NCBI RefSeq assembly: GCF_007989085.1
Contig: NZ_BJVJ01000012.1
Span: 38,783-102,782 of the forward strand
DNA from: Pseudonocardia sulfidoxydans NBRC 16205
GTDB taxonomy: Bacteria > Actinomycetota > Actinomycetes > Mycobacteriales > Pseudonocardiaceae
Length of the DNA: 64,000 bases
Direction: 5' to 3'
In this document: positions 53,829 through 61,080 of the stretch, piece by piece
How the letters are laid out: each line of letters starts with the position of its first letter
Numbering within the stretch: the first letter of the stretch is position 1
Translations under genes and position numbers: made by a program
Notes under the pieces: generated by a model
What the model saw: the letters and a program-made list of their open reading frames with translations, nothing else
Databases searched by the model: none
Told to the model about the DNA's origin: nothing

Positions 53829-53855
53829 CACCGACGACGTCCGACGTCGTCGGTG
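53829..53855. promoter_or_regulatory. 27-bp palindrome upstream of the acetate permease
   Basis: CACCGACGACGTC (53829-53841) and its exact reverse complement (53843-53855) surround a single C. The site is 22 bases before the permease start, within the leader or promoter, and suits a dimeric regulator or a leader hairpin. Confidence 0.65.
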
Positions 53856-54078
53856 CGTCGATTGTGCGCCGCGGCAGTAGGGAAGACACCCCGGCGAATG
53901 GGCAGTGCCGTCAACGGATCAGGTGAACCCATCGTGACGACAGACCTGTCAGGGCGGAATTCGAATCGAATGAGGGATGCCGTGAGCACCTAGCGGATCG
54001 GGTAGTGGATCAGGACTGTCGGTGGGGTGTGGCACCGTGCGTCAGGACGGGACGGTCGGTGGAGTCGGAGGGGGCGGG

Positions 54079-54708
54079 GTGGCGGAGTCGCCGGAGACGG
54101 TCGAGGTCGAGATCGAGGAGGAGTTCCACGAGGACGAGGACTTCTCGGAGATCGTCGCGGCCGACGAGCACTGGGTGCGCCGGCGCTTCGTCCGGTGCTC
54201 GTTCACCGGATCGGACCTGCGCGGGCTGCGGACCGAGGGCTGCACGTTCGACGAGTGTGACTTCGCCCGCGCGGACCTGGGGGACTCCCAGCACCGGGGC
54301 ACGGCGCTGCGCACGTGCACGTTCCAGGCCGCGACGCTGCTGGGTGCGCGGTTCCACGGGTGTTCGTTGTTGGGCAGCAGCCTGCTCGGGGCCCGGTTGC
54401 GGCCGATCACATTCGTCGACTGCGACTTGACGCTGGTCGCGCTGGGCCGCGCCGACCTGCGCAGGACAGACCTGTCGGGGCTGCGGATGCGGGAGGCGAA
54501 CCTGGTGGAGGCCGATCTGCGGGAGGCCGACCTCGCGGGGGCCGACCTGTCGGGCGCCCGGCTGCGCGATGCGCGTCTCGAGGGCGCCGACCTGCGCGGT
54601 ACCCGGATCGACGCGGACGGCCTGGTCCAGGCCCGGCTGACGGGCGCGAGGGTCGACGCCGAGACGGCGGTCCGGTTCGCGGTGGCGCACGGCCTGGTCA
54701 TCAGCTGA
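54079..54708 (+). CDS. mfpA: Pentapeptide-repeat gyrase-mimic MfpA with acidic N-terminal extension
   Basis: This 209-residue right-handed quadrilateral beta-helix mimics B-form DNA, binds gyrase and can reduce fluoroquinolone action. Repeats of the A(D/N)LXX type run from about residue 35 to 175. Segments DSQHRGTALRTCTFQAATLL and ARVDAETAVRFAVAHGLVI correspond closely to mycobacterial MfpA. The first 35 residues are an added acidic stretch (VEVEIEEEFHEDED) not present in mycobacterial MfpA as I recall it. The GTG at 54079 is chosen because GGAGG lies 7 bases upstream; in-frame GTG codons at 54022 and 54037 would extend it. No mfpB GTPase is adjacent. Confidence 0.87.
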   Translation: MAESPETVEVEIEEEFHEDEDFSEIVAADEHWVRRRFVRCSFTGSDLRGLRTEGCTFDECDFARADLGDSQHRGTALRTCTFQAATLLGARFHGCSLLGSSLLGARLRPITFVDCDLTLVALGRADLRRTDLSGLRMREANLVEADLREADLAGADLSGARLRDARLEGADLRGTRIDADGLVQARLTGARVDAETAVRFAVAHGLVIS

Positions 54709-54763
54709 TCGGTGCACCCCGCCGTACGCACCGGGTTCGGCGGGGCGCCGGGCAGGCGCCGGG

Positions 54764-55075
54764 TCAGGGGGCGGAGAGGCGCACCCGTGTGATCGTCACG
54801 GCGAGCACGGCCATGACCAGGCCGAAGCTCGAGTACAGGAGCACGTCGACGACCTTGCTGCGGATCGCCAGCAGGCCGATGCGCTCCTGGGGCAGGATCA
54901 CGCGCAGCACGGCCGCGACGATCATCGCGCCGCCGAGCAGCACCGCGCCCTCGCGCCAATGCGCCGTCAGCACCCGCTGCATGCCGGCGAGCGCGATGGC
55001 CAGCACCAGCAGCAGGGCGCCGTGGTCGGCGAGCACGGCCCGCCAGCCGCGGCGGGTGCCGTCGGCACCGGTCAT
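54764..55075 (-). CDS. DUF3017 small membrane protein
   Basis: This 103-residue protein has three hydrophobic helices ([35 protein letters not shown] and [19 protein letters not shown]). It belongs to an actinobacterial family found immediately after folD. The ATG at 55075 overlaps the folD stop by 4 bases, so translation is coupled. Function is unknown. Confidence 0.85.
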   Translation of the reverse strand: MTGADGTRRGWRAVLADHGALLLVLAIALAGMQRVLTAHWREGAVLLGGAMIVAAVLRVILPQERIGLLAIRSKVVDVLLYSSFGLVMAVLAVTITRVRLSAP

Positions 55076-55923
55076 CCGAGGGTCCGCTCGGCAGCCTCGA
55101 CGACGTTGGTGAGCAGCATCGCGCGCGTCATCGGCCCGACACCGCCGGGCATGGGGGCGAGTAGGCCCGCGACCTCGGCGACCTCGGGGGCGACGTCCCC
55201 GACGAGCCCGATGTCGGTGCGGGTGACGCCGACGTCGAGGACGGTGGCGCCGGGACGCACCATGTCGGCGGTGATCAGCCCGCGCACGCCGGCGGCGGCC
55301 ACGACGATGTCGGCGCGGCGAACCTCCTCGGCGAGGTCGCGGGTGCCGGTGTGGCAGAGGGTGACCGTCGAGTTCTCGCTGCGCCGGGTGAGGAGCAGCC
55401 CGAGCGGCCGGCCGACCGTCACGCCACGACCGACGACCGCGACGCGGGCGCCGTCGAGCTCGACGTCGTAGCGCCGGCACAGCTCGACGATGCCGCGCGG
55501 GGTGCAGGGCAGGGGCCCGGACTCGTTGAGGACGAGCCGTCCGAGGTTGGAGGGGTGCAGGCCGTCGGCGTCCTTGTCGGGGTCGATGCGCTCCAGCGCG
55601 GCGCCGGAGTCCAGACCGCGCGGCAGGGGGAGCTGGACGATGTAGCCGGTGCAGGCGGGGTCGGCGTTGAGCTCGTCGATGGCCTGTTCGACGTCGGCCT
55701 GGGTGGCGTCGGCGGGCAGGTCGCGGCGGATCGAGCGGATGCCGACCTTCTCGCAGTCCCGGTGCTTGGCCCGCACGTAGGAGTGGGAGCCGGGGTCGTC
55801 GCCGACGAGGACGGTCCCGAGGCCGGGCGTCGCTCCTGCCGCCGTGAGCTTCTGCACGCGCGCCGAGAGCTCGACGAGCATCTCCGCCAGGGTCGCCTTG
55901 CCGTCCATCACCGTCGCCGTCAC
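55072..55923 (-). CDS. folD: Bifunctional methylene-THF dehydrogenase/cyclohydrolase
   Basis: This 283-residue enzyme interconverts 5,10-methylene-, methenyl- and 10-formyl-tetrahydrofolate with NADP. The catalytic Lys and Tyr lie in [17 protein letters not shown], and the PLPRGLD and [16 protein letters not shown] segments bind folate and cofactor. The end [19 protein letters not shown] is canonical. The GTG start is at 55923. It supplies formyl groups to PurN and PurH encoded elsewhere in the window. DUF3017 overlaps its stop. Confidence 0.96.
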   Translation of the reverse strand: MTATVMDGKATLAEMLVELSARVQKLTAAGATPGLGTVLVGDDPGSHSYVRAKHRDCEKVGIRSIRRDLPADATQADVEQAIDELNADPACTGYIVQLPLPRGLDSGAALERIDPDKDADGLHPSNLGRLVLNESGPLPCTPRGIVELCRRYDVELDGARVAVVGRGVTVGRPLGLLLTRRSENSTVTLCHTGTRDLAEEVRRADIVVAAAGVRGLITADMVRPGATVLDVGVTRTDIGLVGDVAPEVAEVAGLLAPMPGGVGPMTRAMLLTNVVEAAERTLG

Positions 55924-56131
55924 GGTCCCATCCTCCCAGCCCCGCCGGGACTCCCGTCGACGCGCCTCGTCCCCGGCCCGGCCTCCCGGGGCCCTCGCCC
56001 ACGGGTGGGCGGTCCGGGTCCGGGCCGACCACGCACTGTTCGTCGACGCGTTCCGGAGGGCTGCATCCCTGGTGTGACCAGCGCCGGGTGAACGGGGCGG
56101 ACGTCACCCGGGCGGTGCGGAGCTTTACCAG

Positions 56132-56137
56132 TACGCT
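56132..56137 (+). promoter_or_regulatory. Probable -10 element of icd
   Basis: TACGCT lies 42 bases before the ATG, leaving a leader that contains AGAGGAG. An inverted repeat CCGGGTGA/TCACCCGG (56084-56091 and 56104-56111) lies just upstream and may be an operator. Confidence 0.45.
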
Positions 56138-56179
56138 TGTCCGGAGAAGAGTCGCGTCCCGAGAGGAGAGCCCGCCGAC

Positions 56180-57394
56180 ATGGCGAAGATCAAGGTCGAG
56201 GGCAAGGTCGTCGAGCTCGACGGCGACGAGATGACCCGGATCATCTGGCAGTTCATCAAGGACAAGCTGATCCACCCGTACCTGGACGTCGATCTCGAGT
56301 ACTACGACCTCGGCATCGAGGCCCGCGACAAGACCGACGACCAGATCACGATCGACGCGGCCAACGCCATCAAGAAGCACGGCGTCGGCGTCAAGTGCGC
56401 GACGATCACCCCCGACGAGGCACGCGTCGAGGAGTTCGGCCTGAAGAAGATGTGGCGGTCCCCGAACGGGACGATCCGCAACATCCTCGGCGGCGTGATC
56501 TTCCGCGAGCCGATCATCATCTCGAACATCCCGCGCCTGGTGCCGGGCTGGACGAAGCCGATCATCGTCGGCCGTCACGCGTTCGGTGACCAGTACCGCG
56601 CCACCGACTTCAAGTTCCCTGGCGAGGGCACGCTGACCGTCACCTTCACCCCGGCCGACGGCTCCGAGCCCATCCAGCACGAGGTCTTCCAGGCCCCGGG
56701 CTCGGGTGTCGCGATGGCGATGTACAACCTGGACGACTCGATCCGGGACTTCGCGCGCGCGTCGATGAACTACGGCCTGGCCCGGAACTACCCGGTCTAC
56801 CTGTCGACCAAGAACACGATCCTCAAGGCCTACGACGGTCGCTTCAAGGACCTGTTCGCCGAGGTCTTCGAGGCGGAGTTCAAGGACAAGTTCGACGCGG
56901 CGGGCCTCACCTACGAGCACCGCCTGATCGACGACATGGTCGCCGCGGCGCTGAAGTGGGAGGGCGGCTACGTGTGGGCCGCCAAGAACTACGACGGCGA
57001 CGTGCAGTCCGACACCGTGGCGCAGGGCTTCGGCTCGCTGGGCCTGATGACCTCGGTCCTCGCGACCCCGGACGGCAAGACCGTCGAGGCGGAGGCCGCG
57101 CACGGCACCGTCACCCGGCACTACCGCCAGCACCAGGCCGGCAAGCCGACGTCGACGAACCCGATCGCGTCGATCTACGCCTGGACGCGGGGCCTGGCGC
57201 ACCGCGGCAAGCTCGACAGCAACCAGGAGCTGATCGGCTTCAGCGAGGCGCTCGAGGACGTCGTCATCAAGACGGTCGAGAGCGGGAAGATGACCAAGGA
57301 CCTCGCCCTGCTCATCAGCAAGGACGCGCCGTACCAGACCACCGAGGAGTTCCTCGAGACGCTGGACGCGAACCTGCAGAAGGCGCGCGCCTGA
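56180..57394 (+). CDS. icd: NADP-dependent isocitrate dehydrogenase, homodimeric type
   Basis: This 404-residue enzyme decarboxylates isocitrate to 2-oxoglutarate, making NADPH. The start [20 protein letters not shown], the [12 protein letters not shown] substrate loop, the MYNLDDSI region and the metal and cofactor segments [17 protein letters not shown] and [12 protein letters not shown] identify the subfamily that resembles eukaryotic enzymes. The ATG at 56180 follows AGAGGAG. A terminator follows. Confidence 0.97.
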   Translation: MAKIKVEGKVVELDGDEMTRIIWQFIKDKLIHPYLDVDLEYYDLGIEARDKTDDQITIDAANAIKKHGVGVKCATITPDEARVEEFGLKKMWRSPNGTIRNILGGVIFREPIIISNIPRLVPGWTKPIIVGRHAFGDQYRATDFKFPGEGTLTVTFTPADGSEPIQHEVFQAPGSGVAMAMYNLDDSIRDFARASMNYGLARNYPVYLSTKNTILKAYDGRFKDLFAEVFEAEFKDKFDAAGLTYEHRLIDDMVAAALKWEGGYVWAAKNYDGDVQSDTVAQGFGSLGLMTSVLATPDGKTVEAEAAHGTVTRHYRQHQAGKPTSTNPIASIYAWTRGLAHRGKLDSNQELIGFSEALEDVVIKTVESGKMTKDLALLISKDAPYQTTEEFLETLDANLQKARA

Positions 57395-57411
57395 CGTTCC
57401 GCACCACACCG

Positions 57412-57447
57412 CGCGGCGCGCACCCCCACGACGGGGTGCGCGCCGCG
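57412..57447 (+). terminator. Terminator after icd
   Basis: CGCGGCGCGCACCCC (57412-57426) pairs with GGGGTGCGCGCCGCG (57433-57447) around a 6-base loop, 17 bases after the stop. Confidence 0.85.
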
Positions 57448-57546
57448 TGGCGTTTCACAGGGGCGTGGCGTTTCGGACGGTCACGGGCGCGTCGCGCTCG
57501 GCTACGGTGGACCCAGCCCGCGCACCCGAAAGGCCGCTGACCGCCC

Positions 57547-57888
57547 ATGGCTGGCAAGATCACGGTTCCGAAGCTCGACGCGTCCACCTTCAAGGGCTGG
57601 GCGTTCGTCCTCGTCGCCGGGTGTGTCCTCACGATCCTCGCGCTCATCGACGCGGGCCAGTTCGGCAAGGGCGCGAGCGGCTCGACCGGCTGCGTGATGA
57701 TCGTCGGTTCCGACACGGTCAACGTCCGGCAGAACCCCGGTGTGGAGCTCGCGCCCGTGGGGGAGCTGACCAAGGGTCAGGAGGTCGACGCGCAGCGCAA
57801 CGTCGTCAACGGCTACCGGCAGCTCGCGGGGGAGAACCGTTGGGCGCTCGACTCCAGCCTCTCCACGAAGGCCGGTTCGAGCTGCTGA
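57547..57888 (+). CDS. Membrane-anchored SH3-like domain protein
   Basis: This 113-residue protein has one transmembrane helix (about 17-36, GWAFVLVAGCVLTILALID) and an outside domain resembling a bacterial SH3 fold: VMIVGSDTVNVRQNPGVELA, then TKGQEVDAQRNVVNGYRQLA. Two cysteines may form a disulfide. SH3b domains often bind cell-wall peptides, so an envelope role is likely. No exact family name was recognised. It precedes xth by 43 bases. Confidence 0.75.
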   Translation: MAGKITVPKLDASTFKGWAFVLVAGCVLTILALIDAGQFGKGASGSTGCVMIVGSDTVNVRQNPGVELAPVGELTKGQEVDAQRNVVNGYRQLAGENRWALDSSLSTKAGSSC

Positions 57889-57931
57889 CCCGCTGTTACG
57901 GGCTGTCGGACCGATCTGTCAGTCTCCTCCC

Positions 57932-58738
57932 GTGCTCACGGTCAGCTCCGTCAACGTCAACGGTGTCCGCGCTGCCGGCCCCAAGGGGCTCACGGCGTGG
58001 CTGGCCGCCACCGACGCCGACGTGGTCTGCCTGCAGGAGACGCGCGCCCGCCACGAGGACCTGCCCGCAGCCCTGCTCGCGGCGCTCGACGCGCACGGTT
58101 GGCACCTGACCCTCGCGCCCAGCGGCGCGGCCCGGGGTCGGGCCGGGGTCGCGGTGCTCACCCGGGCCGAACCCGAGGCGGTGCGCATCGGTGTGGACGC
58201 GGCGGAGTGGGCCGACGCGGGCCGCTACGTCGAGGTCGACCTCCCCGGTCTCACGGTCGCGTCGCTGTACCTGCCCAACGGCACCGTCGGCACCCCGCGC
58301 CAGGACGAGAAGGACCGCTTCCTGGCGACGTTCGCGCCCTATCTGGCGTTGCGCCGGGAGAAGGCGGCGGCCGAGGACCGCGAGGTGCTCGTCTGCGGCG
58401 ACTGGAACATCGCCCACGCAGAGGCCGACATCCGCAACTGGCGCGGGAACGTCAGGAACTCGGGGTTCCTGCCCCACGAGCGGGCCTGGCTGACGGAGCT
58501 CTACGGCGCCGGCTGGGTCGACGTGGTCCGCGGCCTGCACCCGGGTGTCGACGGCCCGTACTCGTGGTGGTCCTACCGCGGCCGCGCCTTCGACAACGAC
58601 ACCGGCTGGCGGATCGACCTCCACGTCGCGACGGCGGGGCTCGCCGGGCGCGCGCGGAGCGCCGTGGTCGAACGGGCCGCGACCCACGGGGAACGCTGGT
58701 CCGACCACGCGCCCGTCACGGTCCGGTACGCGTCGTGA
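57932..58738 (+). CDS. xth: Exodeoxyribonuclease III
   Basis: This 268-residue AP endonuclease and 3'-exonuclease acts in base-excision repair. The metal-binding residues are in VSSVNVNGVRA, the Glu in VCLQETRA, the Asp-Asn in VCGDWNIAH and the His in WSDHAPVTV. The ASLYLPNGT segment carries the conserved tyrosine-bearing strand. The GTG start is at 57932. A protein kinase gene overlaps its stop by 4 bases. Confidence 0.95.
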   Translation: MLTVSSVNVNGVRAAGPKGLTAWLAATDADVVCLQETRARHEDLPAALLAALDAHGWHLTLAPSGAARGRAGVAVLTRAEPEAVRIGVDAAEWADAGRYVEVDLPGLTVASLYLPNGTVGTPRQDEKDRFLATFAPYLALRREKAAAEDREVLVCGDWNIAHAEADIRNWRGNVRNSGFLPHERAWLTELYGAGWVDVVRGLHPGVDGPYSWWSYRGRAFDNDTGWRIDLHVATAGLAGRARSAVVERAATHGERWSDHAPVTVRYAS

Positions 58739-60177
58739 ACCCGAGCAGGGTGATCGGCGGCCGCTACGTCGTCCTCGGGGAGCTGGGCCGCGGCGGCATG
58801 GGCGTCGTGTGGCGGGCCGAGGACCGGGTGATCGGCAGGCAGGTCGCGGTCAAGGAGCTGCGGCTGCCCGACGGCCTGTCCGACGAGGAGCACCGCCGGT
58901 TCCGCGACCGGCTGCTGCGCGAGGCGCGCACCGCGGGCCGGCTCAACCACCCCGGCATCGTCACGGTGCACGACGTCGTCACCGACGAGGGCGTCGACCA
59001 CATCGTGATGGAGCTGATCGAGGCCGACACGCTGACCGACGTCGTGTCGCGCGGCGGCCCCCTCGACGAGCGGTCGGCCACCGAGGTCGCCCGCCAGGTG
59101 CTGGCCGCGCTGCGCCGGGCGCACGCGGGCGGCGTCGTGCACCGCGACGTCAAGCCCAGCAACGTCATGCTCGGCCACGACGGCCGCGCCACCCTCACCG
59201 ACTTCGGCATCGCCCACGCAGCGGACGACCCCCGTCTGACGACGACCGGCCTGCTCGTCGGCTCGCCCGGCTACATGGCGCCCGAACGGCTCGAAGGTGC
59301 CCCCGCCGCCCCGGCCGCCGACCTCTGGGCGCTCGGCGCCACCCTCTACTACGCGGTCGAGGGCACCGGCCCGTTCAACCGCGAGACCACCCCGCAGACG
59401 ATCTACGCGGTCATGAACGACGACCCGCCGCCGCCCCGCGCCACCGGACCCCTCGCCGCGGTCATCGCGGGCCTGCTCATCCGCAACCCGGCCGCGCGGC
59501 TCACCGCCGAGCAGGCCGAGGTCATGCTCACCCGCCCCGCCGACGGCTCCGGGGCGACGACCGCCCACGTCCCCGCCCGCACCAACCCGGGGGCGCCGTT
59601 CGGTGTCGCCGGTGCGTCGCAGAAGACGCGCACCGCGCCGATCGTCGTCGCCGCCGTCGTGGCCCTGCTGGCCGGGCTCGGGCTGGGCGCGTGGGGCGGC
59701 GCGACGCTGCTCGGCGGCGGCAGCGGCGGCGGGACCACGACGACCGAGGCCGCGGTCCGTACCTTCAGCTACGGCCCCGGCGGCCAGATCCCGCAGTTCG
59801 ACTTCTCCTACCCGACGTGCCTGACCGCGCAGCTCGTCGCCGGTCGCATGGTCACCTCCGACGCGTCGACCAGCTGCACCGGACCCCACGACCTCGAAAT
59901 CTTCGAGGTGCTCACGCCGTTCGACAGCGGCACCAAGGTGCCCTACCCGCCCGCCGACGACCTCACCCGCTACGGCCAGGCCGCCTGCTCGCTGATCTTC
60001 GACTCGGCCCGGGTCACCGGCGACAAGTCGGCTCTGACGCTCACCGTGCTCGTCCCGTCGCAACAGACATTCGACGACGCGACGGTCAACAGTAGCAACG
60101 GCTCCAGGAGCGTGCTCTGCGTGCTGGGCCGCACCGACGGGGCGCAGCTCACCGGCACACGGGTCGCGGACTCGTGA
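58735..60177 (+). CDS. Serine/threonine protein kinase, membrane-anchored
   Basis: This 480-residue protein has an N-terminal Hanks-type kinase (residues about 8-265) with Gly-loop GELGRGGMGVV, Lys40 in QVAVKEL, catalytic Asp138 in VHRDVKPSN, DFGIAHA, and an activation loop LTTTGLLVGSPGYMAPE. One transmembrane helix is at about 300-325. The outside domain (about 345-480) has four cysteines and the pattern FDFSYPTCLTAQLV, resembling a small septum-site or DUF4333-like domain, but no PASTA repeats. It overlaps both xth and the YbaK gene. Substrates unknown. Confidence 0.9.
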   Translation: MNPSRVIGGRYVVLGELGRGGMGVVWRAEDRVIGRQVAVKELRLPDGLSDEEHRRFRDRLLREARTAGRLNHPGIVTVHDVVTDEGVDHIVMELIEADTLTDVVSRGGPLDERSATEVARQVLAALRRAHAGGVVHRDVKPSNVMLGHDGRATLTDFGIAHAADDPRLTTTGLLVGSPGYMAPERLEGAPAAPAADLWALGATLYYAVEGTGPFNRETTPQTIYAVMNDDPPPPRATGPLAAVIAGLLIRNPAARLTAEQAEVMLTRPADGSGATTAHVPARTNPGAPFGVAGASQKTRTAPIVVAAVVALLAGLGLGAWGGATLLGGGSGGGTTTTEAAVRTFSYGPGGQIPQFDFSYPTCLTAQLVAGRMVTSDASTSCTGPHDLEIFEVLTPFDSGTKVPYPPADDLTRYGQAACSLIFDSARVTGDKSALTLTVLVPSQQTFDDATVNSSNGSRSVLCVLGRTDGAQLTGTRVADS

Positions 60178-60659
60178 CCGGCGAACACGCCAACGTCGCC
60201 GCAGTCCGTGCCGCCCTGCTCGCCGGTGGCGCCGATCCGGCCCGGGTCGCGCGGCTGCGGGTGCTGCCCGGCGAGGTCCGCACCGCCGCGGCCGCCGCGG
60301 AGGCCCTCGGGGTGGGGGTCGGCCAGATCGCCAACTCGCTGGTCTTCGACGCCGGCGGCACGCCGCTGCTGGTCCTGACCTCCGGGGCGCACCGCGTCGA
60401 CACCGGGAAGGTGGCCGCTGCCCTGGGCGTCTCCTCGGTCGGGCGTGCCACCCCGGAGTTCGTGCGCGCCGCCACGGGGCAGCCCATCGGCGGGGTCGCG
60501 CCGGTGGGGCACCCGGCGCCGGTCCGCACACTGGTCGACCGGGCGCTGGCCGCCCACGACGAGGTCTGGGCCGCCGGCGGCATCCCGCACGCGGTGTTCC
60601 CGACCACCTTCGACGAGCTCGTCGCCGTCACCGGCGGCACCCCGGCCGACGTCGCCTGA
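60174..60659 (+). CDS. YbaK/EbsC-family aminoacyl-tRNA deacylase-like protein
   Basis: This 161-residue protein is related to ProX/YbaK, which clears mischarged aminoacyl-tRNA. The core reads GVGVGQIANSLVFDAGGTPLLVLTSGAHRV, with GGVAPVGHPAPVRTLVD and the AAGGIPHAVFPTTFDELV end. In the canonical family the first segment is AKTLVF with a catalytic Lys; here that position is Asn. The activity may be changed or lost. It overlaps the kinase gene by 4 bases (GTGA). Confidence 0.85.
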   Translation: MTGEHANVAAVRAALLAGGADPARVARLRVLPGEVRTAAAAAEALGVGVGQIANSLVFDAGGTPLLVLTSGAHRVDTGKVAAALGVSSVGRATPEFVRAATGQPIGGVAPVGHPAPVRTLVDRALAAHDEVWAAGGIPHAVFPTTFDELVAVTGGTPADVA

Positions 60660-60681
60660 CCCTGCTGTGTGAGCAGGCCCG

Positions 60682-60735
60682 GCGCGCAACCTGACGGTCG
60701 TCCCGCAGCCCCCGAACAGCCGTGAGGTTGCGCCC
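60682..60735. repeat. 54-bp palindromic element, copy 6
   Basis: The left arm GCGCGCAACCTGACGGTCGT resembles copy 1. The right arm GTGAGGTTGCGCCC has one base changed from the consensus. It lies 22 bases after the YbaK-like stop. Confidence 0.87.
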
Positions 60736-60743
60736 GACACTCC

Positions 60744-60797
60744 GCGCGCAACCTCACGGTCGTGGAACGGGCGCGGAACAGCAGTGAGGTTGCGCGC
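60744..60797. repeat. 54-bp palindromic element, copy 7
   Basis: The perfect arms GCGCGCAACCTCAC and GTGAGGTTGCGCGC match copy 3. It lies 8 bases after copy 6. The centre GGTCGTGGAACGGGCGCGGA is unlike the perM copies. Confidence 0.9.
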
Positions 60798-60865
60798 GGA
60801 TTTGGCCCCGCCCCGGTGCGGCCGTCCTTGGGCGCCCGAGCGCGGCCCGCCCCGCCCGTCCCCGG

Positions 60866-60920
60866 GTTGCACGAACGGCACAGTCGCGCCACTGAACTGC
60901 GCGACTGTGCCGTTCGTGCA
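60866..60920. repeat. Perfect 23-bp inverted repeat, distinct from the other families
   Basis: The 60866-60888 arm begins TTGCACGAACGGCACAGTCG and is repeated exactly, inverted, at 60898-60920 with a 9-base loop. It shares no sequence with the 40-bp or 54-bp families. Confidence 0.92.
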
Positions 60921-61066
60921 AGAAGCTGTACGTGCACCTCAGGCAGGGCGCTGCGGCGGGCGGTTGTCAACCTCGGGGAAGGGGCGTTCTGTTCCGCGAA
61001 CGGCTGGGCATGTGACGAGAGCGCCACGGGGCCGCCCGGTCGGTCGACCCTCGGGCGGGGGCGACC

Positions 61067-61080
61067 TAGGGTAGCGACCA
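61067..61080 (+). promoter_or_regulatory. Leaderless -10 element for fbiC
   Basis: TAGGGT (61067-61072) is followed by 7 bases and the ATG, with no Shine-Dalgarno sequence. Confidence 0.6.

Larger units (their letters stand above)
60660..61079. other. 420-bp palindrome-rich gap upstream of fbiC
   Basis: No gene was found. It contains two adjacent 54-bp palindromic elements (60682-60735 and 60744-60797), a 55-bp stem-loop (60866-60920) and the fbiC promoter. Long open frames here are only by-products of high GC. Confidence 0.8.
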
